DNA of 64,000 nt from Phormidium ambiguum IAM M-71 (lineage in GTDB: Bacteria > Cyanobacteriota > Cyanobacteriia > Cyanobacteriales > Aerosakkonemataceae), in the NCBI RefSeq assembly GCF_001904725.1, contig NZ_MRCE01000001.1:304688-368687 (forward strand). The letters run 5' to 3'. Under the pieces are notes generated by a model. The model was not told the origin of the DNA. It saw only the letters and a list, made by a program, of their open reading frames with translations, and did not search any database. The position numbers and the translations under genes are program-made. Shown here in pieces: positions 16,626-25,447 of the stretch. Numbering within the stretch: position 1 is the stretch's first letter; each line of letters opens with the position of its first letter.

Positions 16626-17789
16626 CTACAACAATCCGACGAAATGCAATGGCCCATGACCGCTGATTAACTCAATTAATAAAGCAATCAAACCCAGCAT
16701 TGCTAAACGTCCATTCCAAACTTCCGCAGAAGTAGTTAAACCCCATTCCCAATTTTCTTGGGGGTACATTTTTACTTGCTTCTTCATTTGGGTAACTTCG
16801 GCAAGCTTGACGCTAGGAGACTTGAGCGCATTAACAACCAAATCTGCTAAAGCGTCGATAAATACTGGATGAGTATTTAATGCGGGAACTCGACGAAAGT
16901 TATGAATCCCTGCTTCTTCAGCTATTTCTCGATATTCAATGTCTATTTCTTGCAAGGTTTCGATATGTTCGGAAACAAAGCTGATGGGTACTACTAATAC
17001 ATTTTGTACGCCTTCTTGAGCTAGTTCTTCAATAGCATCTTCTGTGTAAGGTCGGAGCCATTCTACAGGGCCAACCCGACTTTGATATGCTAAAACGTGG
17101 GGATTTGGGCGTTTTAAGGTTTGCATGATTAAATCTGTGCATTCCTCAATTTCTTTCTGATAAGGGTCGCCTGCTTCTTCCACATAACTTACGGGGACAC
17201 CGTGAGCACTAAAAAAGATTGTAACGTCGTCAGGGTTGGCAAATTTATCCAGTTCTTGAGCTATTAACTGCGCCATTGCTTGTAGATAACTGGGTTGCTC
17301 GTACCAGGAACGAATTACAGTGTAATTAATTCGGTTTAATGAAGGGTCTTCTTGCCAAAGTTTTTCTAAAAGACGGAAGCTGGAACCGCTGGTACTGATG
17401 GAAAATTGGGGATAAAGCGGTAGGATTACTAAGTCTTCGATGCGATCGCGCTTAATTCTCGCAATTGCTTCCTCTGTAAAAGGATGCCAATAACGCATTC
17501 CTATATAAATACCAATGGGTTCGCCTTTGTCTTTAAGTTTTTCTTCTAAAGCTGCCGCTTGTGCTTCTGTAACCTGACGTAAAGGTGAACCGCCTCCGAT
17601 CGCCAAATAGTTTTCTTGTGATTTTTTTGAGCGTAAACTAGAAATTAGCCATGCCAAAGGTTTCTGCAACCAGGGAAAAGGCAAGCGAATAATTTCTGGG
17701 TCAGAAAATAGATTAAATAGAAACGGTCGGACATCCTCGATTTGCTCTGGCCCGCCTAAATTAAGTAGTAATACCCCAGTACGCCCCAT
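16626..17789 (-). CDS. hemH: Ferrochelatase with C-terminal chlorophyll-binding-like helix
   Basis: This enzyme inserts Fe2+ into protoporphyrin IX, the last step of protoheme synthesis. The 387-residue protein opens with [11 protein letters not shown] and contains the [13 protein letters not shown] and [19 protein letters not shown] segments; the latter includes the catalytic His. [18 protein letters not shown] completes the active-site cleft. The last ~40 residues form a single helix with [10 protein letters not shown], the E/N-x-x-R motif of high-light-inducible/CAB proteins. This extension is standard in cyanobacterial and plastid type II ferrochelatases and tethers the enzyme at the thylakoid. 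The gene stands alone with its own terminator. Confidence 0.96.
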   Translation of the reverse strand: MGRTGVLLLNLGGPEQIEDVRPFLFNLFSDPEIIRLPFPWLQKPLAWLISSLRSKKSQENYLAIGGGSPLRQVTEAQAAALEEKLKDKGEPIGIYIGMRYWHPFTEEAIARIKRDRIEDLVILPLYPQFSISTSGSSFRLLEKLWQEDPSLNRINYTVIRSWYEQPSYLQAMAQLIAQELDKFANPDDVTIFFSAHGVPVSYVEEAGDPYQKEIEECTDLIMQTLKRPNPHVLAYQSRVGPVEWLRPYTEDAIEELAQEGVQNVLVVPISFVSEHIETLQEIDIEYREIAEEAGIHNFRRVPALNTHPVFIDALADLVVNALKSPSVKLAEVTQMKKQVKMYPQENWEWGLTTSAEVWNGRLAMLGLIALLIELISGHGPLHFVGLL

Positions 17790-17900
17790 AACGATTACAG
17801 TTTTCCGATGTTTTCATATTTGTTACCGATTTTAACAATATATCGCTTTAATTGTTTCAATTAGCAACAAGAAATACACAATTTAGCAGGAGTTAAGGTT

Positions 17901-18524
17901 TTGGCAACTATTTTACGCAACTGGAGTTACCAGTATCAATGGCTTTACGATGCTATTTCTCGAATGGCAGCTTTAAGTGTGGGTGGGGAAAGACGATTTC
18001 GACAACTAGCTTTGGAAGGTCTAAGTATTAACTCACAAACAAAAATTTTGGATCTCTGTTGTGGTAGCGGACAAGCTACTCAAGTTTTGCTGCAATATTC
18101 CCAAAATGTGACGGGGTTGGATGCTTCTCCTTTATCTTTAAAACGCGCCAAAAATAATGTCCCGGAAGCTGAGTATGTGGAAGCTTTTGCCGAAGAAATG
18201 CCCTTTCCAGATAACACTTTTGATTTAGTACATACCAGTGCGGCAATGCACGAAATGAAACCCGAACAACTTAGGCAAATTTTACAACAAGTTTATCGGG
18301 TATTAAAACCAGGGGGAATTTTTACTTTAGTTGATTTTCATGCTCCCACAAATCCACTATTTTGGCCTTCGATAACTATCTTTATGTGGTTGTTTGAAAC
18401 GGAAACTGCTTGGGAATTAATGAATACTGATTTGGTTGAGTTGTTGCGTTCTTTTGGTTTTCAAGAGTTGCAACAACGTTTGTATGCGGGTGGAAGTTTG
18501 CAAGTAATTCAAGTTAAGAAATGA
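17901..18524 (+). CDS. Class I SAM-dependent methyltransferase
   Basis: The start is TTG at 17901, supported by AGGAG at 17888-17892 with 8-nt spacing. The 207-residue protein has the Rossmann-type SAM motif ILDLCCGSGQAT (about residues 49-60), motif II VTGLDASPLSL, an acidic loop EYVEAFAEEMPFPDNTFD typical of UbiE/Methyltransf_11 members, and motif IV VLKPGGIFTLVDFH. The substrate cannot be deduced; small-molecule or lipid-quinone methylation is most common in this class. It is divergent from hemH with a 111-bp gap and followed closely by a DUF29 gene. Confidence 0.85.
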   Translation: MATILRNWSYQYQWLYDAISRMAALSVGGERRFRQLALEGLSINSQTKILDLCCGSGQATQVLLQYSQNVTGLDASPLSLKRAKNNVPEAEYVEAFAEEMPFPDNTFDLVHTSAAMHEMKPEQLRQILQQVYRVLKPGGIFTLVDFHAPTNPLFWPSITIFMWLFETETAWELMNTDLVELLRSFGFQELQQRLYAGGSLQVIQVKK

Positions 18525-18543
18525 ACAAAAGGAAGGGTTGAAT

Positions 18544-19062
18544 ATGACTCAGGAATTAATCGATTTAAGAAAAAGTATTTTAGACGGACGTTACGACGAT
18601 GCGCTGGCAATCGTTGATGAGTTAGAAGGGATGAGTAGACAAGCAATTCTAAGAAATATCCAATCTTATCTGAAAATATTGTTAATTCACTTGATTAAAA
18701 ACCAAGTTGAGCAGCGATTAACTAAATCTTGGGCTAATTCGATTCGTAATTCAGTCAGGGAGATTAAAAAACTGAATTTACAAGATAACAAAACTTCTTA
18801 CTATGTCAAGATAGATGAGTGGGAGTCTATGCTTGATGATGAATTTGAGGAAGCAATTTCTTTAGCTAGTGAGGAAGTCAGAGATGGATTGTACAGTCCT
18901 TATGAGCTTATGGATTTAGGCAATCGAGAGCAAATTATAAACACAGCTAAAAGCTTATTGTCTCTCACTTACGATTATTCGGTAAAAGAGTTGTTTTCAG
19001 CAGTTAACGATTATTTAAATCAGCTTTCTGGTGGGGAGGATTGGCAAACTAAGAGGCGCTAA
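18544..19062 (+). CDS. DUF29 family protein
   Basis: The ATG at 18544 is preferred over TTG at 18538 because AAGGAAGGG sits 7 nt upstream. The 172-residue all-helical protein shows the DUF29 pattern: QELIDLRKSILDGRYDDAL, a middle block with QAILRNIQSYLKILLIHLIK, and SWANSIRNSVREIKK. DUF29 proteins are frequent and multi-copy in cyanobacteria, with no experimentally established function. It follows the methyltransferase by 19 bp and is probably on the same transcript; it ends 8 bp before the convergent P-loop gene. Confidence 0.8.
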   Translation: MTQELIDLRKSILDGRYDDALAIVDELEGMSRQAILRNIQSYLKILLIHLIKNQVEQRLTKSWANSIRNSVREIKKLNLQDNKTSYYVKIDEWESMLDDEFEEAISLASEEVRDGLYSPYELMDLGNREQIINTAKSLLSLTYDYSVKELFSAVNDYLNQLSGGEDWQTKRR

Positions 19063-19070
19063 TGTTCGGT

Positions 19071-19607
19071 TTAAGAACTATACAAATTATTTAACCAGTC
19101 GGTAGCATTTTTTGGCGATCGCAATTCTACAATCTTTAAATGAGAATATTCTGGTTGGGTAAATAAAATCGGATATTCTTTTCGTCTTTTACTGTATGTT
19201 TGAATCGCCCATAATAAAATAGAATCTCGGCTAAAAAAGGATTTTTGTAAGGTTTCGCGGTTGCCATTCCAAAGTTCTTTTTGGGTTAAGCTGCGTTCCA
19301 ATGTCCGCCACAATAATCGGGTTAAAATTACCAATAAAGAGTAATTTAACCAAACAATTGTATCAGCTTTTACCCAAACAATATCTCGGACTGGGCTATA
19401 ATTACCATCAACTACCCAGCGATCGCTAGAAAGTGCTTTTAGTACCCGTGCTTGAAAAACATTTTCTGCTACTTCTACCCAATTTGGTTCCCAATATAGT
19501 GCATCTAATTCAATATGAGGAATAGCAAGCCGCTGGGAAATTTGTTTGGCTAAAGTGGTTTTACCAGATCCACTTGTACCAATAACAGAAATACGCTGAT
19601 GATTCAT
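19071..19607 (-). CDS. P-loop NTPase, adenylate-kinase-like (FlaR/topology-modulation type)
   Basis: This 178-residue protein has a Walker A motif GTSGSGKTTLAK near residues 10-21. HIELDALYWEPNW follows, a feature of the small kinase-like family often annotated as topology modulation protein. DRWVVDGNYS and a DTIVWLNYSLL Walker-B-like strand are also present. These proteins resemble nucleotide kinases, but their substrate is not known and the historic name is not a proven function. It is followed on the same strand by a small exported coiled-coil gene upstream at 19993; convergent with DUF29. Confidence 0.75.
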   Translation of the reverse strand: MNHQRISVIGTSGSGKTTLAKQISQRLAIPHIELDALYWEPNWVEVAENVFQARVLKALSSDRWVVDGNYSPVRDIVWVKADTIVWLNYSLLVILTRLLWRTLERSLTQKELWNGNRETLQKSFFSRDSILLWAIQTYSKRRKEYPILFTQPEYSHLKIVELRSPKNATDWLNNLYSS

Positions 19608-19612
19608 TGATT

Positions 19613-19993
19613 TTACTGTTTTCTGGGACTTCTAGAAGGATTAACTTTTGCTTCTAATGCTTGAATTCGTTCCTTTAATTCGATTACTAGAGTAGCTAAT
19701 CTTTGAAACATTGGATCGGATGATAACGCAGATGTACTACCTCGATAGGGTACAGTTGGCGAAGTAGACGGACGGACAGGGGTGCTTAAATTAGGTCTAG
19801 ATGGAGTTCTACGTTGGGATTGATTTAGTTGGGATTCTATGCGATTAATTTGCGATCGCAACTGAAAAATTTCCGCTTCTAACCTCACAATTCGAGAGTC
19901 TATTCCTGCTGATACTTGAGCTTTTACCTGCACGGGTATGATTACCAATCCGAAAATTAGAATTACGCAAAATAAGCGAAATTTGTTGAGCAT
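19613..19993 (-). CDS. Small exported coiled-coil protein, hypothetical
   Basis: The ATG at 19993 is chosen because AGGAG lies 8 nt upstream; a TTG at 20011 is less likely. The 126-residue product has a signal peptide (hydrophobic FRLFCVILIFGLVIIPV, cleavage likely after VKA), a coiled coil (RLEAEIFQLRSQINRIESQL), a Pro/Ser/Thr-rich linker, and a second short coiled coil (about 100-117). No family name is recognised. Probably periplasmic; it is five bases upstream of the P-loop gene, so they are likely co-transcribed. Confidence 0.65.
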   Translation of the reverse strand: MLNKFRLFCVILIFGLVIIPVQVKAQVSAGIDSRIVRLEAEIFQLRSQINRIESQLNQSQRRTPSRPNLSTPVRPSTSPTVPYRGSTSALSSDPMFQRLATLVIELKERIQALEAKVNPSRSPRKQ

Positions 19994-20180
19994 TTTATTT
20001 GCTCCTAGCAATCAAACGACTTTTTTCTATTCTAAAAAATCAATATTGTTGAGTAAGGTGAATTGTTGCGATCGTCAGCGATATAATTTATTTATGATAA
20101 AATTAAAACAATAGTTTTTTTCAATTTATTTCTAGTGTCAATTTAAAATATAAAACTCAAGCAGGTGATGAAGAGCGTAA

Positions 20181-20912
20181 ATGAGAAAGGAGATAATTAA
20201 TAGTGTGAATCAAGAAAAATTAAATTTACGAGAACAAGCAGTTAACAAATTTATTGAGTTCGTTTTATCTAGATTTATAGACGCAGAACGTTTGCAAGTT
20301 CGAGTTAAATCTAATCTCAAGCAATTAAGACGGGGTGAACTGGAAGCACTCACAATTCAAATGTCTAATTTTCTCATGCAACCTAATTTACGGGTGACAA
20401 AGTTTCAGTTAGATATTGGTGCTTCCGCTGTTAATATGCAAAACATTATGCAGCGCAAAATTGAGTTGTTACATCCCTCAGAAGGTAAGCTGACAATAAC
20501 GATCGATCGAGAACAATTGACAAATTTACTAAATAAGGAATTAAAAAATTTATTTAATGATGAACAGCAAGAAATTCAAGTGCAAAAAGTAAATTGTGAC
20601 TTAACTGAAAATGGTGCGATCGCATTTATTTTCAATTGGATTGAGGGAGAAATATTTAAAACTGGAACCTGGATTACCACGCCAAAAATAGAATTAAATA
20701 ATCATGCAGTTATTCTGGTTAAAGAAGAATTTCTCAACCTAGAACCGCCAGCAGAATTTGTGGATCGAGCGATCGCAAAAGTGAGCAATATTTTAAGCTT
20801 AAACGATCTGGCAAATCGTGGTACAAGCTTTAATATTCAACAAATTGTAATTGCAGCAGGTAAAGTTACAGTAGAAGCGAATGCGACTATTGAACAATTT
20901 CCCTCTCGGTAA
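20181..20912 (+). CDS. DUF2993 family protein
   Basis: The 243-residue protein matches the cyanobacterial/actinobacterial DUF2993 layout. An N-terminal helix is followed by RFIDAERLQVRVKSNLKQLRRGE, then repeated alternating strands such as LTIQMSNFLMQPNLRVTKFQLD and GKLTITIDREQLTNLLNKEL. These form an elongated beta-taco thought to bind lipid or membranes. No signal peptide is evident. The function is unproven; LptA/TULIP-like lipid handling is an inference from the fold. It is divergent from the small exported protein, with a 187-bp AT-rich gap between starts. Confidence 0.78.
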   Translation: MRKEIINSVNQEKLNLREQAVNKFIEFVLSRFIDAERLQVRVKSNLKQLRRGELEALTIQMSNFLMQPNLRVTKFQLDIGASAVNMQNIMQRKIELLHPSEGKLTITIDREQLTNLLNKELKNLFNDEQQEIQVQKVNCDLTENGAIAFIFNWIEGEIFKTGTWITTPKIELNNHAVILVKEEFLNLEPPAEFVDRAIAKVSNILSLNDLANRGTSFNIQQIVIAAGKVTVEANATIEQFPSR

Positions 20913-20962
20913 TTAAGCATAAATTTTTCCTGGTAAATTTCTGCTGTTTGGGGACAATTTTT

Positions 20963-21454
20963 TTAAGGGTTAATAACTCTGTGCATATCTAAAACTGGTG
21001 GCGTAATTTCTGTTTGAGTTAGCATATCGTGAATTTGTCCCCGATGATGAGTTTGATGATTAAAAAAGTGCGTAATTAACAACTCAACCGGATCTTCATA
21101 CAACTTACCTTGATTATTGACATACTTAATCGTACCCTTGATAAACTCTTCTGTTAAATTAGCAACAAAATCTTCAATGCGCTGATCTTCTAATGTTCTT
21201 GCTGCACTTAATTCGGCAAAATCTTCATATAAAATTGCATTCAATCCAGTAGAGGGAACTTCTTTTCCCGCAAAGCGCGTTAACCAAATACGATCGCCCA
21301 CCATAATATGATTCAGCGTACCATGAATGCTTTTAAAAAATGCAGGTCTAACTTGCTTACGTTCAGCGTCAGAAAGCAACGCACAAGTATCGTAAATCCG
21401 GCAATTTGCCAGAGTATTGTAACGCGCCAGCATTTGGAAGTGTTTTTGTAACAT
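20963..21454 (-). CDS. DinB family metal-binding four-helix protein
   Basis: The ATG at 21454 (163 residues) matches the family N-terminus MLQKHFQMLARYNTLAN; the in-frame extension to 21538 is AT-rich and unlike it. Three expected metal ligands are visible: His in FKSIHGTLNHIMVGDRIWL and the C-terminal HFFNHQTHHRGQIHDML. This is the DinB/YfiT-like thiol-dependent enzyme fold, whose members include bacillithiol- or mycothiol-dependent transferases. The substrate is unknown. It ends convergent with the DUF2993 gene. Confidence 0.85.
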   Translation of the reverse strand: MLQKHFQMLARYNTLANCRIYDTCALLSDAERKQVRPAFFKSIHGTLNHIMVGDRIWLTRFAGKEVPSTGLNAILYEDFAELSAARTLEDQRIEDFVANLTEEFIKGTIKYVNNQGKLYEDPVELLITHFFNHQTHHRGQIHDMLTQTEITPPVLDMHRVINP

Positions 21455-21656
21455 TTTGTTTTTCTGTAAACAATACACGCTGTATTTAATAAAGTTTATT
21501 AAAATCCTAAAAATTAATAAACAGCCGTTGACTGTCAAAATGTTTTCCTTGTATCATTCGTACAAATACTGTGTGCTATATACTACTAAAAAAGTTAAGC
21601 TTTGATTAACCAAGCGGTTGATATGTTTATAAACCGCTTCAGAAGGACGTTTGACA

Positions 21657-24377
21657 ATGTTACATTTGTTGACAACATTATCTATTTACACCGTTTTTTT
21701 GTATAATATTTTACTGGGTAACTTTTATCCAGCCATAAGTTCAAGCGTAAATTATCACCTCCAGCAACTCAATGCGCTACCAGCGATCGAAAACATCAGT
21801 AGCGCAGAAAATTATTTTAAAGATAGTAAATTAGCAAAATTTCAGCGATTTTCGGAAGTTGTGAGAGACACAGATAAATTAGATGGTTTATTCACACTTT
21901 ATCGCAGTTCAGAGGATAACCAAATTTACTTAGAAATTCAGTCAGAACAATTAAATAAAAACTATTTAGGTACGGTAACATTAGAATCAGGAATTGGCGA
22001 AAGTGGTATTTATAGCGGACTTGCTTTGCAAGACTTTCTTTTCTATTTTCGTCACGTAAATAACCAGATACACTTTGTAATTCGTAATGTCAATTTTCGC
22101 GTTACTTCCGATAAACCAGAACATAAAGCGTTAATGCGTTCGTTCAGTGATTCGGTACTTTATGCAGTTCCTATAGTTAGTGTTTCTCCCCAAAGAAAAA
22201 GCATTTTAATCAATTTGGATGACTTGTTAATGCAAGATTTTCCCGGATTGACTTCTATGTTAAAAAAATCATTATTAGCTGATTATCGATTGATAGAAAA
22301 TAAATCATACTTTGGTGAAGTTAATAACTTTTCTGAAAATATTGAAATTAGTTCGATTTATAATTTTTCATCTAATCAAGGAGCTAATTTAATTACTTTA
22401 CCCGATAGTAGATCGCTAAGTCTCAAAGTACATTACAGTTTTTCTCAATTACCAGAAAATAATGGTTATATTCCCAGGATTGCTGACGAAAGGGTAGGAT
22501 ATTTTATCACTGCATATCAAGATTTATCGAATTATAATAACTCTGAATCTTTTGTCCGTTATATTAATCGTTGGCATTTGGAACCTGCGGTTAGTGATGC
22601 GAGTTTATCTTTGCCGAAAAAAGCGATCGTATTTTGGATTGAAAACGCTGTACCTTTGGAATATCGAGATGCTATCCGCGAAGGTGTTTTAATGTGGAAT
22701 AAAGCATTTGAAAAAGCAGGTTTTATTAATGCGATTCAAGTGCAACAAATGCCAGATGATGCTGATTGGCATCCCGCAGATGTTCGTTACAATACAATTC
22801 GTTGGTTTAATTCGATCGATGCTTTTTTTGCTAAAGCACCAACTAGAGTTAACCCTTTAACTGGCGAAATATTAGATGCTGATATTATTGTAGATGCCAA
22901 TATGGTGCGTTCTTTGCAACCAGAATATCGCACGTTAATAGCAGGAAATTCGGCTCAAATCAATCAATTCTTTTCCCAAAATAATCAAAATTATTGTACA
23001 ACTATCAATTCCAAAACAGAATTAATAGCAGACGATCGTTGTTATGGAATGGAATCTTCTTTACAAGCAGCTATTGGCGCAACAGCAATGACAATATTGC
23101 AAAATTCGGCTTTAGATGATGAGAGAATGAAGGAATATGTACATCAATATTTGCGGTCTTTAATTGCTCACGAAGTTGGTCATGCTTTGGGTTTGCGGCA
23201 CAATTTTCATGGTAGCACTATGCTATCTCCAGAAGAATTGAATAATACGGAAATTACTCATTCTAAAGGTTTAGTTAGTTCAGTAATGGATTATTTACCT
23301 GTGAATTTAGCGCCACAGGGAGTAGCGCAAGGAGATTATTTTCCTGCTACTATTGGCCCTTATGATGAATGGGCAATTATTTATGGTTATAAACCTAGCA
23401 ATTTTGAGTCAATTAGAACAAGTATTGCGGAAAGTGAAAAAGCATTTTTAGAACAAATTGTTGAGAGTTCGCCGCAACCGGAATTAGCTTATGCTACTGA
23501 CGAAGATATCTGGGATATTAATCCTAATGCTAATGTTTGGGATATGAGTAATAATATATTGCTCTACTCTCAATGGCAAATGGATAATGCTCGTTTGATG
23601 TGGGATAAACTTGAAAAAGACTATTCCATAAAAGATGAAAGTTACAATAATTTATGGACGGTTTTTGATAAAATTTTAATGTATTATTTTCGTAATGCTA
23701 ATTTAATTGCTGATTATATAGGTGGGCAAAGTTTTAAACGAAATCATATTTTAGAAGCAAACAATGGAGCATTTGTGCCTACAACTTTAGGGAAACAACG
23801 CCAAGCTTTAGCAAATTTAAATAAATATGTGTTTGCCAAAGATGCGTTTAATTTTTCACCGCAGTTACTAAATCAATTAGCACCTTCTCGCTGGAATCAT
23901 TGGGGAAATATGATTCCGATATCTCGCCTTGATTATCCAATTCACGATCGCATTTTGCGCTTGCAAAGTGGGATTTTGCGATCGCTCTTAGATGGCGATC
24001 GTTTAAATCGCTTATTAGATATAGAACTCAAAACTTTGCCAGGAGAAGCATTAACAATTCCCGAATTATTTGACACGCTGCAAAACAACATTTGGACAGA
24101 AGTTTTAGAAATTGAAGAACTAAAATCAATTTCTAGTATTCGTCGCTCTTTACAAAGGGAACACTTAGATATTTTGCTAGCAATGGTATTAAGAAAAAGC
24201 GATGTGCCTGAAGATGGACGAACTCTCGCTTGGTACGAATTACGCCAATTACAAAAAACGCTTTCTGCGAAGCTAAAAAAATCAAACGAACATCTAGATA
24301 TTTATACTATTGCTCATTTGGAAGAAGTTAGCGATCGCATTACCAAAACCTTAAATGCTTCTTTAGTATCGCAGTAA
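21657..24377 (+). CDS. Large zinc-dependent metalloprotease (DUF5117/DUF4953 type), exported
   Basis: The ATG at 21657 is preferred over TTG at 21651 because AAGGA is 9 nt upstream of it. The 906-residue product has an N-terminal hydrophobic signal. A DUF5117-like region (about 60-230) and a DUF5118/4953 zincin domain follow. The zinc site HEVGHALGLRH has H505, E506, H509 and H515, the HExxHxxGxxH metzincin pattern. A Met-turn SSVMDYLP follows about 30 residues later. The PLEYRDAIREGVLMWNKAFEKAGF segment is the usual lead-in to this domain. Substrates of these periplasmic or secreted proteases are not known. The gene stands alone. Confidence 0.88.
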   Translation: MLHLLTTLSIYTVFLYNILLGNFYPAISSSVNYHLQQLNALPAIENISSAENYFKDSKLAKFQRFSEVVRDTDKLDGLFTLYRSSEDNQIYLEIQSEQLNKNYLGTVTLESGIGESGIYSGLALQDFLFYFRHVNNQIHFVIRNVNFRVTSDKPEHKALMRSFSDSVLYAVPIVSVSPQRKSILINLDDLLMQDFPGLTSMLKKSLLADYRLIENKSYFGEVNNFSENIEISSIYNFSSNQGANLITLPDSRSLSLKVHYSFSQLPENNGYIPRIADERVGYFITAYQDLSNYNNSESFVRYINRWHLEPAVSDASLSLPKKAIVFWIENAVPLEYRDAIREGVLMWNKAFEKAGFINAIQVQQMPDDADWHPADVRYNTIRWFNSIDAFFAKAPTRVNPLTGEILDADIIVDANMVRSLQPEYRTLIAGNSAQINQFFSQNNQNYCTTINSKTELIADDRCYGMESSLQAAIGATAMTILQNSALDDERMKEYVHQYLRSLIAHEVGHALGLRHNFHGSTMLSPEELNNTEITHSKGLVSSVMDYLPVNLAPQGVAQGDYFPATIGPYDEWAIIYGYKPSNFESIRTSIAESEKAFLEQIVESSPQPELAYATDEDIWDINPNANVWDMSNNILLYSQWQMDNARLMWDKLEKDYSIKDESYNNLWTVFDKILMYYFRNANLIADYIGGQSFKRNHILEANNGAFVPTTLGKQRQALANLNKYVFAKDAFNFSPQLLNQLAPSRWNHWGNMIPISRLDYPIHDRILRLQSGILRSLLDGDRLNRLLDIELKTLPGEALTIPELFDTLQNNIWTEVLEIEELKSISSIRRSLQREHLDILLAMVLRKSDVPEDGRTLAWYELRQLQKTLSAKLKKSNEHLDIYTIAHLEEVSDRITKTLNASLVSQ

Positions 24378-24413
24378 ATCATCACCTCAATTTTCCTACA
24401 ATCCGTTATTAGA

Positions 24414-25310
24414 TTATCTGCGATCGTTTACCTCTAACCAAGCTAACAAATCATCCAAATTAACAAAATCCAACAATGCCTCGCTTAAATCTTCCAGCAC
24501 ACTTAGCGATAAGTTAAAAATGCGTTCTCCGAGTTCCTGGGGTAACTCTCCAAAGCGGCGTGATAAAAGACGGAACACAAGGTTAGCTGCTTCCTGCTGT
24601 CGTCCTTCAAGTCGTCCTTCAAGTCGTCCTTCTTGCCGTCCTTCTTGCCGTCCTTCTTCTTTGGCTTCCTGATAAACTCTAGATTCTTCTAAACGTAGTC
24701 CTAACATTGCTTCCACCTCTCGCCGACTTAAATTAATAAACTTGTAAACTATAATTGTTGCGATCGTATCTATTATGGCGCGACTTCTTTCTGGTTCAGT
24801 AATTTCTTGTTGGGTGCGTGCCAGTAAATACCGTGCTTCTTCTGGTGCTTGTTCTTCCTCGACGATTGTTAGCACCATTAAAGCTATTCCTAACGGTAAC
24901 TGTCGAATTTCACCTAATTCATTTAAGTAAACTCGATGCACTTGGTCACAGTTTAGCAGCGATCGATAGGGATGAGTATCACCCTGTTCAATACTCCGTG
25001 TCGGATAAATCAGTACGGCTTGCCAATTATAATAACGCTCTCGATTACGGTAGAAATACAAAAATATTTCCGCGAATAAACGTTCATATAACCGTTCGTC
25101 TTTCTGAAATTGGACTTCGCAGAAGTAGATGATTCCTGAATTGTCAGTTTCAGGTGGTAGAAATACGCCATCAATTTCAAATTTTGGTTCTTTAACTGCT
25201 ACTGAGTCAAAGCGGTATCCGCTGGCATTTGCTGGGGGTGTTGCCAGCAAGTCGAACAGTAGACTTGGTGATTGTTGGAAGAGTTTGTAAAATATTGAAT
25301 CTCGCCGCAT
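24414..25310 (-). CDS. Rpn/DUF2887 family putative nuclease (transposase-like)
   Basis: This 298-residue protein starts with the family hallmark RRDSIFYKLFQQSPSLLFDLL. It continues with GYRFDSVAVKEPKFEIDGVF (PD-(D/E)XK core Asp) and YFCEVQFQKDERLYERLFAE (the E-x-Q core). A C-terminal RxExEAMLGL region is followed by charged EGRQ/EGRL repeats and a helical tail. Related Rpn proteins of E. coli are DNA endonucleases that promote recombination and change through repeat-length variation. Here a 12-bp tandem repeat lies exactly in the segment where such variation is expected. It is divergent from the VIT/vWA gene. Confidence 0.85.
   Translation of the reverse strand: MRRDSIFYKLFQQSPSLLFDLLATPPANASGYRFDSVAVKEPKFEIDGVFLPPETDNSGIIYFCEVQFQKDERLYERLFAEIFLYFYRNRERYYNWQAVLIYPTRSIEQGDTHPYRSLLNCDQVHRVYLNELGEIRQLPLGIALMVLTIVEEEQAPEEARYLLARTQQEITEPERSRAIIDTIATIIVYKFINLSRREVEAMLGLRLEESRVYQEAKEEGRQEGRQEGRLEGRLEGRQQEAANLVFRLLSRRFGELPQELGERIFNLSLSVLEDLSEALLDFVNLDDLLAWLEVNDRR
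24601..24660 (-). repeat. Five 12-bp tandem repeats in the DUF2887 gene
   Basis: Units begin every 12 bp from 24601: two copies of CGTCCTTCAAGT, two of CGTCCTTCTTGC, and a variant CGTCCTTCTTCT. On the minus strand they encode the charged EGRQ/EGRL tract. Copy-number change would keep the reading frame. Confidence 0.92.
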
Positions 25311-25342
25311 GAATCAGGAATAGATAATTTATTGATGTAGAA

Positions 25343-25358
25343 TCAATTCATGAATTGA
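25343..25358. promoter_or_regulatory. 16-bp perfect palindrome in a divergent intergenic region
   Basis: TCAATTCATGAATTGA is its own reverse complement. It lies 32 bp upstream of the DUF2887 start and about 90 bp upstream of the VIT/vWA start. A position between divergent genes fits an operator, but the AT-rich context makes chance plausible. Confidence 0.3.
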
Positions 25359-25447
25359 CTAGATACAGTGTTTTTTCCGTAAGTTTTACCTAAAAAATGT
25401 CATCTTAGAAGCGAATCGCTGTAAATTTTGATTCCAGGTTCAAGTTT

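Noticed and set aside
24601..24660. CRISPR-like appearance of short regular repeats
   Set aside because: Units are 12 bp, contiguous and without spacers, and they encode an in-frame charged tract.
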